From Thermodesulfovibrionia bacterium (GTDB lineage: Bacteria; Nitrospirota; Thermodesulfovibrionia; UBA6902), in assembly GCA_945788685.1 (NCBI GenBank), contig CALZMZ010000013.1, positions 1 through 42,078 on the forward strand: 42,078 bases of DNA, in the 5' to 3' direction. The translations under genes and the position numbers were made by a program. Below the pieces are notes generated by a model, which was not told the origin of the DNA, ran no database searches, and saw nothing but the letters and a program-made list of their open reading frames with translations. Of this stretch, positions 1-9,077 are shown in pieces; positions within the stretch are counted from its first letter, which is position 1; each line of letters starts with the position of its first letter.

Positions 1-1
1 C

Positions 2-232
2 AACAATGTCCACCTGGGCATTATCTTTCTGGCTAATATGCAGATTGGCTATCTAACGCCTCCTCTTGGCATTGGCCTCTTCATATCCAGCTATCGTTTC
101 AACAAAGGGATACTCAAGATAACAGTGGCTTGCTTGCCCTTTATCGCCATTTTGATCACCTCAGTCCTAGTGATTACCTATTGGCCGGACCTCAGCCTCT
201 TCCTGCTCAGGGTAATGGGTAAACCCTATTGA
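2..232 (+). CDS. TRAP transporter large permease (DctM family), C-terminal fragment, 5' end outside window
   Basis: Open frame from base 2: NNVHLGIIFLANMQIGYLTPPLGIGLFISSYRFNKG..., typical DctM C-terminus (GYLTPPLG.. motif); stop at 230-232. Confidence 0.8.
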   Translation, partial: NNVHLGIIFLANMQIGYLTPPLGIGLFISSYRFNKGILKITVACLPFIAILITSVLVITYWPDLSLFLLRVMGKPY

Positions 233-744
233 TCGTTTCTAAATAAATTCAAAGTGTTCCTCTTTCAATATCTAATACATTATTCTTGACTCAACCTCCT
301 CTTTGATGCTACGTTTCTTTCATAGTGCATTTTTTTCATTTCGTTTTTTAGGCACAGAAGACCATCAAATCAAATTTAAAAAATGAACACTCAGATGAAA
401 TTTAAGCGTATGCGACTGAATAAGGTATTTGCTTGAATGTAAGAATGTTATTTGCTGTAGAAAAAAATATAAATTAAGAATATAGTGCAAAGTGAAGTTA
501 CTTTAAAAAAGAGCATTAATCTCCAACTGCTGCGTTTTTAAACTCACCTAAAAACTGCAGATAACATGATGTTATAAATGATCAAAGGACCTCCCCCATT
601 TTGAGGATATGTCGGTATTATAGATAAGAGGATTATCAATAGTCTGTACGTATTAAGAATGGGCTGTTCTGGCCAATTTTCAACTTATGCGAAAATGAAG
701 CTCAATAAATAAAATATATTGAATATACATTTGTATGCGGTAAA

Positions 745-1413
745 TTAATCATGAACAGGTTTAATACACTCAGGTGTATTATGGGCAGGAGAATTAACCA
801 TGGGTGATACCTGGTAAAGGTCCATTTTATCTGAAGGAAAGGCTTTTAAGACAGGGAGCAGTTTTTCGGCGTCCTGTTCAGACGGGTCCAGCCAGCGGTC
901 CTCATCTTTTTTCTGAATGATGACCGGCATCCTGTCATGTATGTTCATCAGGAGATCATTTGCGCTGGTTGTTATGATTGTACATGTGCATATCTTTTTC
1001 TTTTCCGGGGAAGTCCATTCACTGAGCAGGCCGGCAAATCCAAGAGGTTTCCCTGATTTAAGACTGATATAAAAAGGGACTTTTGATGTGCCCTGTTTTT
1101 TCCACTCATAAAAACCGCTGGCCGGTATAATAACACGGTGCTTTTTAAAGGAAGACCTGAAGCTCGGTTTTTCAGCTACGGTTTCGGAGCGTGCATTTAT
1201 CATTCTGTAGCCTATTTTCGGGTCCTTTGCCCATGACGGTATCAGTCCCCATTTGCAAAGGGCCATGCTCTTCTTTCCAGCATTCATTACAATTACAACT
1301 TCCTGGGATGGCGCTATGTTATAGCTTGGAGACAGGGCAAAAGAGGGTTTATCAACCCCGAACTCATCAGCAATATCTTCAATGGAGACAGCCCTGACAA
1401 AGCGACCGCACAT
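745..1413 (-). CDS. SOS response-associated peptidase (SRAP/YedK/HMCES family)
   Basis: Starts MCGRF (catalytic Cys2), with WGLIPSWAKDPKIGYRMINARSETVAEKPSFRSSF and HDRMPVI motifs. Confidence 0.95.
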   Translation of the reverse strand: MCGRFVRAVSIEDIADEFGVDKPSFALSPSYNIAPSQEVVIVMNAGKKSMALCKWGLIPSWAKDPKIGYRMINARSETVAEKPSFRSSFKKHRVIIPASGFYEWKKQGTSKVPFYISLKSGKPLGFAGLLSEWTSPEKKKICTCTIITTSANDLLMNIHDRMPVIIQKKDEDRWLDPSEQDAEKLLPVLKAFPSDKMDLYQVSPMVNSPAHNTPECIKPVHD

Positions 1414-1577
1414 TATGTGTCTTTACATTCACCGCACGGGTAATAGACCCTGAACGCGGTCTTCATTTTTTCAACAGCTTCTTCCTGGGTCTTTCCTTTT
1501 GCTGAAAACCCCGGGATCTTGTCACACGTTACGATCCATTCACCATTGGTGTTCTGATAAATCGAAAATTCTTTCAT
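1413..1577 (-). CDS. small HicB-like/DUF1902-type protein (54 aa)
   Basis: Not in the ORF track. Reverse strand reads MKEFSIYQNTNGEWIVTCDKIPGFSAKGKTQEEAVEKMKTAFRVYYPCGECKDT*. Its TAA overlaps the SRAP start (TAATG). Confidence 0.7.
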   Translation of the reverse strand: MKEFSIYQNTNGEWIVTCDKIPGFSAKGKTQEEAVEKMKTAFRVYYPCGECKDT

Positions 1578-1631
1578 TTAATAACTTACAAATTAATGTA
1601 ACGAGTGTCTACGTATAAACTCAAAGATTGA

Positions 1632-1730
1632 ACTGTCATTCCCGTAGTCTTTTGAGCGGGAATCCAGTCTTTTTGATGAGTTCTGGATGCCCGACTTACT
1701 GACCTCGGGCATGACAAATAAAGATACGAC
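1632..1730. repeat. dispersed double-hairpin repeat, copy 1 (GTCATTCCCG..CGGGAATCCAG..CTGGATGCCCGA..TCGGGCATGAC)
   Basis: Two adjacent hairpins; a second copy lies at 29908-30022. Confidence 0.75.
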
Positions 1731-1801
1731 AGTTTATACACAGACACGAAATAGTATTCAATAAAGTATATCAAAACTGCAAATAATAGAAAAACATATG
1801 C

Positions 1802-2302
1802 TCATGATGTGAAATAAATATTATAAACAGCCAATACATAGTAATAAGCCATTACTACTGACAGTACCAGTCTTACGGCTGTACCGGCCAGAAAACCGAG
1901 AAAAGATCCGAATGCCGGTTTTAATGCATGGTTCGCTTTTTTACCGCTGATCATTTCTCCGGCAAATGCACCGAGCATCGGGCCTATGACTATTCCTGCA
2001 GGAAATAAAAAAAACACTCCGGCAAAAAGTCCGAGCGTACTGCCCCATATGCCATACTTTGATCCACCTAATTTTTGTGTTCCATAAATCGGGACTACAT
2101 AATCCAGGATGCCTACAAAAATGGTCAGCAAGGCAAATGTGACGAGGAATTCCATGGTAAAAGAATGAACTTGGCTGATATGAAGGAGGAGTAATCCTGC
2201 ATAACCGATTACAGGACCGGGAAGTACAGGCAGTATGCATCCGACCAGTCCTGTAATAATACAAATTCCACCGATTATTATGAGTATTGAATCAATATAC
2301 AT
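1802..2302 (-). CDS. DUF456 family membrane protein
   Basis: 166 aa hydrophobic, glycine-rich: GCILPVLPGPVIGYAGLLLLH...LDYVVPIYGTQKLGGSKYGIWGSTLGLFAG. Confidence 0.85.
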   Translation of the reverse strand: MYIDSILIIIGGICIITGLVGCILPVLPGPVIGYAGLLLLHISQVHSFTMEFLVTFALLTIFVGILDYVVPIYGTQKLGGSKYGIWGSTLGLFAGVFFLFPAGIVIGPMLGAFAGEMISGKKANHALKPAFGSFLGFLAGTAVRLVLSVVMAYYYVLAVYNIYFTS

Positions 2303-2515
2303 TATTCATTAGTCTACAATGTGTCCGGTCAATTTCCAAACTATTCTCTATATAATATTCAGTTAATAAACTTCCTCGACTATTTCCTGACAAGTCATAA
2401 ACGATAATTTACAGGTGTTGTCCATCGTCTTTTGCGTACTAAAGGAAAGTCCTGTATCTACCGAAATATTATCAATGGGGAGATATTGTGAGGCATTAAT
2501 TTCTCAGCATTCGTC

Positions 2516-3733
2516 ATGATCAAAAAAATTAATACGAAACAGTTAAGACCCCGCATGTACATCAGTAACCTGAATTGCGCCTGGTTAGATCATCCGTTTA
2601 TTGGAAATAATTTCATGATAAAGGATGCGGCAACGATACAAAAGATCATCGATTACGGTATCGAGGAAGTTTATATAAATACAGATTATGGATTGGATGT
2701 TCCTGATACTTCAACTAAAGATAAAAGCAGGCATGATACTGCAGAAGAATCTGATTCCGGTCCAGGCAAAAAACCGGCAGGGACAAAGCCGGTCCCTCTT
2801 AACGAGGAGATTGTCAGGGCAAAGAAAATAAAAGATGAGACAATGAAGACAATGAAAACGGTTCTGGATGATGTCAAGCTTGGAAAGCCCCTGGAAAAAG
2901 AAAGGATTGAACAGGATGTTGCGGCCATCACCGAATCAGTCTTGAGAAATAAAGACGCGCTTATCGGATTGGGACGGCTCAGAAATATCCATGAGTATAC
3001 TTATGGTCATTCTCTCAGCGTATGCATCTTAATGGTCGCATTTGCAAGGTATCTGGGGTTTGATTCCCGGTTCATACAGGAACTGGGAATCGGGGCCCTC
3101 CTGCATGACATAGGCACAATACATATATCTCCGCAAATTGTAAACAAGAATACAAAATTATCAGAAGCAGAGTATGAAACGATAAAGAGGCATGTTGAAT
3201 ACGGATGGGACATACTTGAAAAAACATCAGGTATGGGCGAGATATCCATGAAGATGGCTTATCAGCATCATGAAAGGCTTGACGGAACCGGTTATCCGAA
3301 TGGACTGAAGTCAGATGAAATATCACTTCATGTGCAGGCTTTGGGAATTGTTGATGTTTATGATGCAGTAACGACCAAAAAGAGATATCGCGCTTCCTAT
3401 CAGCCGACCGAGGCATTGAAGATGCTTTATAAGTGGGGTGGAACCCGGTTTGACAGCAGTCTTGTGAAGAAATTTATCCGCTGTATCGGTATATTTCCTG
3501 CAGGCTCGCTGGTAAGTCTGGAAAGCGGTCTGCTCGGGGTAGTTATTAACCAGGGTACGGATGATTTATTGAAACCTACTGTCAGGATTGTTATGAACAT
3601 CAATAATAATCGCGTAATCGGCATGCCCTATGACATCGACCTTTCGAAGCAGGAAGGAAGAGGGAGCAGGGACAGAATAATGAGCTATGAGTCTCCTGAG
3701 AAATGGAGTCTTCAACCTGAGATGTATCTGTAG
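2516..3733 (+). CDS. HD-GYP domain protein (DUF3391 N-terminus), putative c-di-GMP phosphodiesterase
   Basis: N-terminal LRPRMYISNLNCAWLDHPF (DUF3391-like); LLHDIGTIH and QHHERLDGTGYP motifs intact. Confidence 0.93.
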   Translation: MIKKINTKQLRPRMYISNLNCAWLDHPFIGNNFMIKDAATIQKIIDYGIEEVYINTDYGLDVPDTSTKDKSRHDTAEESDSGPGKKPAGTKPVPLNEEIVRAKKIKDETMKTMKTVLDDVKLGKPLEKERIEQDVAAITESVLRNKDALIGLGRLRNIHEYTYGHSLSVCILMVAFARYLGFDSRFIQELGIGALLHDIGTIHISPQIVNKNTKLSEAEYETIKRHVEYGWDILEKTSGMGEISMKMAYQHHERLDGTGYPNGLKSDEISLHVQALGIVDVYDAVTTKKRYRASYQPTEALKMLYKWGGTRFDSSLVKKFIRCIGIFPAGSLVSLESGLLGVVINQGTDDLLKPTVRIVMNINNNRVIGMPYDIDLSKQEGRGSRDRIMSYESPEKWSLQPEMYL

Positions 3734-3832
3734 AAAAGATTCAAGGGAACAGGACCGTCTGTTGAGTTTAGAGTCAATAAGTATTATTTCGTGGTCAATA
3801 ATGTGTCTTATGAATTTTATGGACAATCGATG

Positions 3833-3865
3833 CCTACCTCACTGGCCGTGTGAATAATGTGGGCT
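3833..3865. repeat. solo half of dispersed inverted-repeat element (CCTACCTCACTGGCCGTGTGAATAATGTGGGC)
   Basis: Same sequence family as arms at 7336-7530 and 31665-31725. Confidence 0.65.
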
Positions 3866-3962
3866 AAATAACAAATTATTCCGCCTTATCCTCCTAACTA
3901 TTAGAACACACAAAGTGTCTTTCACATATTAACAAGAATAAGTTTAAAATATGGACTGACCA

Positions 3963-4658
3963 ATGTATAAAATGATTTCAGACCATAGAGAATTTCTTAT
4001 TATCAGCAAAGATCCGGGCGTGAGTTTTCATAAGGACAAAAATGATAAGGGACTGCATGAAAAGATAAAAGAGGACCTGGGTATTAATACACTCTATTCA
4101 GTCCACAGACTTGATAAGATGACATCAGGGTTACTTGTTTTTGCTAAAAGACCGGAAATTGCAAGGGATCTCTCCAATCAGTTCAGGAGCAGGAAAGTGG
4201 AGAAATATTACATTGCCATATCTGACCGCAGGCCGGGAAAAAAACAGGGGACTATCATAGGGGACATGGTAAAATCCCGAAGAGGAAGCTGGAAATTAAC
4301 AAGGGGACAACGTGATCCTGCCATTACAAGTTTCTTCAGCTGCGCCCTTGGGGAGGGGCTCCGACTGTTTCTGCTCAGGCCCTATACCGGAAAAACCCAT
4401 CAGCTCAGAGTGGTAATGAAAAGCCTGGGTGCTCCTGTGCTGGGTGACAGTACGTATCATAAAAAGGAATTGAACGGAGAATGTGACAGGGGGTATCTGC
4501 ATTCATATGTGTTGAGGTTCAGGCTGAAAGGGAAATTTTTCGAGTTTGAAAGCCTGCCGGATTCCGGGGAGCAGTTCTTAAGCGATATGTTCTTATTAAA
4601 TATAAATACATACCGGCATCCCTGGCTTATGAAATGGCCTATGATTAAAAACAGGTAA
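3963..4658 (+). CDS. RluA family pseudouridine synthase
   Basis: HRLDKMTSGLLVFAKR catalytic motif; RPYTGKTHQLRVVMKSLGAPVLGD motif. Confidence 0.92.
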   Translation: MYKMISDHREFLIISKDPGVSFHKDKNDKGLHEKIKEDLGINTLYSVHRLDKMTSGLLVFAKRPEIARDLSNQFRSRKVEKYYIAISDRRPGKKQGTIIGDMVKSRRGSWKLTRGQRDPAITSFFSCALGEGLRLFLLRPYTGKTHQLRVVMKSLGAPVLGDSTYHKKELNGECDRGYLHSYVLRFRLKGKFFEFESLPDSGEQFLSDMFLLNINTYRHPWLMKWPMIKNR

Positions 4659-4661
4659 GGG

Positions 4662-4724
4662 GACAAAACAGTAAATTGTGAATCTCCTGATGAATGGAAT
4701 CTCCAGCCTGAGATATATTTATAA
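4662..4724 (+). pseudogene. remnant of the 3' end of an HD-GYP gene paralogue
   Basis: Reads DKTVNCESPDEWNLQPEIYL*, aligning with the C-terminus of the 2516-3733 protein (DRIMSYESPEKWSLQPEMYL*, nt 3671-3733): 11/20 identical, stop codons aligned. Confidence 0.75.
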
Positions 4725-4819
4725 AAGATATCCTCACAACAAGTCAGACCTGCAATCAGCAGAACACAGCCGTCAGTTTAAAACCGGCATTGATGACATG
4801 TATAATTTAAAATATCAAT

Positions 4820-4954
4820 TTAATCTGTTCCGCCTTCTTTGTACTTTAATATCCCGTTGATCCTTGAAGGGACAGATAAATCTTTGATAAGCACAAGAAG
4901 GATGATACTGATGCAGCTTCCAAGTACGATACCGATAATTAATCCTAGCAGCAT
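4820..4954 (-). CDS. small single-TM protein (44 aa)
   Basis: Not in the ORF track. MLLGLIIGIVLGSCISIILLVLIKDLSVPSRINGILKYKEGGTD* preceded by GGAG 7 nt upstream of ATG. Confidence 0.55.
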   Translation of the reverse strand: MLLGLIIGIVLGSCISIILLVLIKDLSVPSRINGILKYKEGGTD

Positions 4955-5314
4955 CTCCGATCTCCTATGATAGCTGAGAACTTACCTGATGATAGCCATC
5001 TTTACTAATGATTAATAGTTATACTCAATGGGACCAGCTGAACTTATTGAGTATTTAGTGAATAGATAACAACGTTAGCCGGGTTGTTTCGAGTACTTTA
5101 ATAAATCCTTTGCATTTTGTAAACAGTTAATTTTTGAACTGTTAATTATCAATTAAATCAATATGTTAGCAGGTAGGTGCTGCTGATTCTATCTGATAAT
5201 TATTATCATCTCATTTATATGGTTTTCTTTATGAATGAGTTTCTGATATCAGGATCAGTCATTCCCCCCTTTAACCTTAACCAGCAGCAAATCGAAATGT
5301 TTCTTATATGTAAC

Positions 5315-5336
5315 GGCGGGGGATCATTTGCCCGCC
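5315..5336. terminator. GC-rich hairpin GGCGGG-N10-CCCGCC followed by TTCTTTC, possible terminator
   Basis: Perfect 6-bp G+C stem in an AT-rich intergenic region. Confidence 0.3.
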
Positions 5337-5510
5337 TTCTTTCAAGATGAGCCAATTATTTAAATCAGCCTTCATCTTCAGGCTATCTTAAGCCTGCCAT
5401 GTATGCAAAGCAGTTAAGGGATTGTCAATGTATGACGATTAATATTATTATCATCATATTGACATTATGACAACTTGAAAAATTATACTTTTTATAAAAA
5501 GGAATTAACC

Positions 5511-6557
5511 ATGATTGATCTTCATTTTACACGTACTAATGGAACAGCAGATAAAGCCATTGATGATTTGATGGACCTTGTGGGAAATGTACATCACCCT
5601 GAACTTGTAAGGGAGATGATCCTTGCTGCGCTCAAGGCAGGACAGGAGAAAAATGACAGGGCGCATATGAAACTGATGAACACGACGATGAAGGAGATGA
5701 GGTTCACAGGGAAGATGTTTGGACCTTACAGTCACATCAGAAAGGTGACGGTATTTGGTTCTGCACGAACGGAAAAGGATGAGCCTATTTATGACATTGC
5801 CCTCAATTTTGGAAAGCAGCTTGCTGACTCGGGATATATGGTAATTACAGGCGGGGGACCGGGCATTATGCAGGCTGCAAACGAAGGCGCCGGGCCTGAA
5901 CATTCTTTTGGAGTAAATATTCAGCTTCCCTTTGAACAGCAGCCGAACCCGGTTGTGATCAATAATCCCCGTCTGATAACGTATAAATATTTTTTTAACC
6001 GCAAGGTGGCTTTTCTCAAGGAGGCCGATGCAGTTGCCCTGTTTCCCGGTGGATTTGGAACACTTGATGAAGCCATGGAGACCCTTACACTGCTTCAGAC
6101 CGGAAAGCATGACCCCCTGCCCCTGGTACTGCTTGATGAACCTGGAGGCACATACTGGAGCAGATGGTTGAGATTTCTTAAAGAAGAACTTATGTCTCCT
6201 GATTATATTGATGATTATGATTTTAATCTTTTCGAGTGTTTTGACTCCATTGATGATGCTGTTGCAAGCATTAATCATTTCTACAGCCGCTACCATAGCC
6301 TGCGGTATGTAAATGGCAAACTTGTTATCAGGCTGAACTCAGGGATCGACCAGCTGTCAATAAGGAACTTAAATGATAAATTCAGGAACATCCTTAAACA
6401 GGACGGTAAGATTTATATGTCAGACCCTTTGCCTGAGGAATCTGATGAACCAGAGCTGATGGACAAACCCAGACTTGTGACGGATTTTAATTTGAGGGAC
6501 TTTGGCAGGTTGAGAGGGTTAATTGATGATATCAACAATTATGAAAATACAAATTAG
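5511..6557 (+). CDS. LOG family (lysine decarboxylase-like Rossmann fold) protein
   Basis: VTVFGSARTEKDEPIYDIALNFGKQLADSGYMVITGGGPGIMQAANEGA and PGGFGTLDEAMETLT motifs. Start at 5511 (MIDLHF) preferred, with AAGGA upstream. Confidence 0.9.
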   Translation: MIDLHFTRTNGTADKAIDDLMDLVGNVHHPELVREMILAALKAGQEKNDRAHMKLMNTTMKEMRFTGKMFGPYSHIRKVTVFGSARTEKDEPIYDIALNFGKQLADSGYMVITGGGPGIMQAANEGAGPEHSFGVNIQLPFEQQPNPVVINNPRLITYKYFFNRKVAFLKEADAVALFPGGFGTLDEAMETLTLLQTGKHDPLPLVLLDEPGGTYWSRWLRFLKEELMSPDYIDDYDFNLFECFDSIDDAVASINHFYSRYHSLRYVNGKLVIRLNSGIDQLSIRNLNDKFRNILKQDGKIYMSDPLPEESDEPELMDKPRLVTDFNLRDFGRLRGLIDDINNYENTN

Positions 6558-6580
6558 ACAGTGAATAAATTAAGGTGAAC

Positions 6581-7330
6581 ATGAACAGAATGAAGGTGCT
6601 TATAGCTGAAAGCAATCCCTCGGTAAGACAGTTTATCAGGTATACCATGCAGGAGCATTTTCCTCAATTTGATTTTGAAGTTGCAACAAACGGAAAGAAT
6701 ATTCAGAAAAGAGTGGAAGAAACGAAATTTGATCTCGTAATCTATGAGAGAGAGATGCCGATGTTGAGCGGAGATGAATTCCTTGCATGGAGGAAGGGCC
6801 ATTCAGGATTTGCGGCAGTTCCGGTTGTCATCATGTCTTCTGACAGACGGGAAGAATGTCTGAAAACTGCCATAAAACTGGGTGCAACTGCCTACCTGAT
6901 CAAACCTCTGTTAATGGAGCACCTTGTAAGTAATATCAGGGAAATAATCGGCAGGCAGGAACGGGCCCCGGAAGACAGGAGAAGGTTTGACAGGATCAAG
7001 ACAGAGGGCATTATTTCCATAAAATTTAATAATAAAATCTGTAAGGGAAAACTGATCAATATCAGTTCGGGCGGCATTCTGGGGATGTTTAACAACAAGG
7101 ATGGGCTGCCCAATATTCTGGATAATGTAGATGTTGATATCGAGTTGATCAATAAAAATAAAATTCAGGGACTAAGTGCAGATGTAATCAGAATACAGGC
7201 TGTCGACTCGATCATGGGTCTGAATTATATTCAGCTTGTGGTGAAATTTGATGAGACAATGCGTCCTGAAAAGAAGAAAGAATTTGATGAAGTCATTTCC
7301 AGCATTCAGCCGAGCACAATGACCAGATGA
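6581..7330 (+). CDS. degenerate response-regulator receiver + PilZ domain protein
   Basis: REC-like fold (MKVLIAESN...FDLVIYEREMP...IMSSD...LIKP), then PilZ motifs RRFDR and NISSGG. Confidence 0.88.
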   Translation: MNRMKVLIAESNPSVRQFIRYTMQEHFPQFDFEVATNGKNIQKRVEETKFDLVIYEREMPMLSGDEFLAWRKGHSGFAAVPVVIMSSDRREECLKTAIKLGATAYLIKPLLMEHLVSNIREIIGRQERAPEDRRRFDRIKTEGIISIKFNNKICKGKLINISSGGILGMFNNKDGLPNILDNVDVDIELINKNKIQGLSADVIRIQAVDSIMGLNYIQLVVKFDETMRPEKKKEFDEVISSIQPSTMTR

Positions 7331-7335
7331 CCTCT

Positions 7336-7530
7336 ATCCCATATTATTCACAAATATGTGAGTCAGGGAGGTAAGCCTTAATAAAAGTTTTGAATACGGC
7401 AAAAAGCAATGAAATATGATCAATCTCTGATGTTGATCAGCATACAGAGTGTAATCTGCTGATCTTCTGCCAAAGCCGCTCCCAAAACTTTTATTAAGGC
7501 TTACCTCTATGGCTGTGTAAATAATGCAGG
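7336..7530. repeat. MITE-like inverted-repeat element with 24-bp perfect arms (7368-7391 / 7484-7507)
   Basis: GAGGTAAGCCTTAATAAAAGTTTT ... AAAACTTTTATTAAGGCTTACCTC; inner 8-bp hairpin GATCAGCA/TGCTGATC at 7435-7464. Outer ATTATTCACA-type termini are shared with 3833 and 31665. Confidence 0.8.
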
Positions 7531-7551
7531 CTATATAACATGCCGGCCCTC

Positions 7552-9069
7552 TTATTTCTTATCAGTCAGCTGGTACCTGCCTGAGATTCGGACTAAATCT
7601 GAAAGCTTATCAATTAATGGACGGGTCAACTGTTCCTGCCTGAGCCTCCACTCCCAGTTGCCATTGGCGCTGGCCGGCAAATTCATCCTGTCTTTTTCTC
7701 CGAGACAGAGGATGTCCTGCATAGGGATAATGGCCATGTCCGCAACAGAGGTCATGGCAAGCCTTATCAGCTCCCAGTTAATATGTTCTTCAGTAATCTC
7801 CCTTCCAAGGTAGAGAGAAATTCTTTTCCGGTCTTCCCCGGACAGTTCTGACCTGTACCATCCAATTATTGTATTGTTATCATGCGTGCCGGTGTAAATT
7901 ACGCAGTTCTTGACATGATTATGCGGGGCATAAGGATTGGTGGGCAGGTCTTCTCCAAATGCGAACAACAATACTTTCATACCCGGAAATCTGAACCTGC
8001 TGATTATAGTTCTCACATCATCAGTAATTATCCCAAGGTCTTCGGCAATTATTGCACCGGCAGGTACGTGCTCTAAAAGAGAATTGAAAAAATCCTTTGC
8101 CGGGGCATGCATCCACTTTCCGTTAATGGCGGTCTGCTCTGATGAATGGACCTGCCAGTATCCTACAAAGCCCCTGAAATGGTCCAGTCTGAACATATGG
8201 AAAAGGCTGTGATTATGTGTGATTCTCTTAATCCACCATTCATAACCTGATTTTTTAATAACATCCCATCTGTAAACCGGATGTCCCCACAACTGACCTG
8301 TTGAGCTGAAATAATCAGGCGGGACACCGGCAACATAATCCGGCTTTCTGTTTTCGTCAAGACTGAATATTTCAGGATTTGCCCAGACATCAGCACTATC
8401 GTACGTAACATAAATGGGGATGTCTCCGATTATTTTAATATTCCTGCTGTCACAATAGTTCTTCAGGGAATACCACTGGGTAAAGAAAAGAAACTGCAGA
8501 AACATTTCTTTCAGGATACTGTCTTTAAATGTATTGCGGCTCTCTATCAATGTCCCGTTATTTCTGTCTCTAAGATCTTCAGGCCAATCACCCCATTCAA
8601 GTCCCTTATTACTTTCCTTGATTGAAATAAACAGGCCATAGTCTTCGAGCCAGTAAGAGTTGGCATGAAAGAAATGCTGAAACTTCCGGTGCTCCGGCAG
8701 CTTTTCTTTAATTCTTTCAAATGCCTTTTGCAGCAGTCCTTCCTTGTATTCTGTAACTTTTTCGTAATTGACTTTTCCAGCTGAAAAATCAGGTGGATTT
8801 TTAATGTCATCCGCTTCCAGAAATCCGGTCTTTACAAGCCTGTCCGGACTGATAAGCAGATGGTTGCCTGCAAAGGCTGAAAAACTGCTGTATGGAGAAT
8901 TGCCATATGCAGCGTTCGTCTGGTTTAACGGAAGTATCTGCCAGTAACTCTGACCTGCTTCAGACAGGAAGTCAACGAATTTATAGGCTTCAGGCCCCAT
9001 GTCCCCGATCCCGTATTGTGACGGCAGTGATGTTATATGAAGAAGTATGCCGCTGCCCCGTTTACCCAA
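7552..9069 (-). CDS. malQ: 4-alpha-glucanotransferase (GH77)
   Basis: MGKRGSGILLHITSLPSQYGIGDMG...; IGDIPIYVTYDSADVWANPE; FRLDHFRGF; IAEDLG; TGTHDNNT. Confidence 0.96.
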   Translation of the reverse strand: MGKRGSGILLHITSLPSQYGIGDMGPEAYKFVDFLSEAGQSYWQILPLNQTNAAYGNSPYSSFSAFAGNHLLISPDRLVKTGFLEADDIKNPPDFSAGKVNYEKVTEYKEGLLQKAFERIKEKLPEHRKFQHFFHANSYWLEDYGLFISIKESNKGLEWGDWPEDLRDRNNGTLIESRNTFKDSILKEMFLQFLFFTQWYSLKNYCDSRNIKIIGDIPIYVTYDSADVWANPEIFSLDENRKPDYVAGVPPDYFSSTGQLWGHPVYRWDVIKKSGYEWWIKRITHNHSLFHMFRLDHFRGFVGYWQVHSSEQTAINGKWMHAPAKDFFNSLLEHVPAGAIIAEDLGIITDDVRTIISRFRFPGMKVLLFAFGEDLPTNPYAPHNHVKNCVIYTGTHDNNTIIGWYRSELSGEDRKRISLYLGREITEEHINWELIRLAMTSVADMAIIPMQDILCLGEKDRMNLPASANGNWEWRLRQEQLTRPLIDKLSDLVRISGRYQLTDKK

Positions 9070-9077
9070 AAATCCTC

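Noticed and set aside
240-740. AT-rich gap after the TRAP gene as an RNA gene
   Set aside because: No tRNA, riboswitch or structured-RNA consensus could be recognised by eye.
1586-1774. 62-aa minus ORF with CPRSVSRASRTHQKDWIPAQKTTGM
   Set aside because: Produced by reading through the dispersed double-hairpin repeat, not a gene.
4678-4860. 60-aa plus ORF MNLLMNGISSLRYIYKRYPH...
   Set aside because: Out-of-frame reading of the HD-GYP C-terminal remnant, overlapping the better-supported opposite-strand small ORF.
5505-6296. 263-aa minus-strand ORF
   Set aside because: Antisense to the LOG-family gene; composition typical of shadow ORFs.
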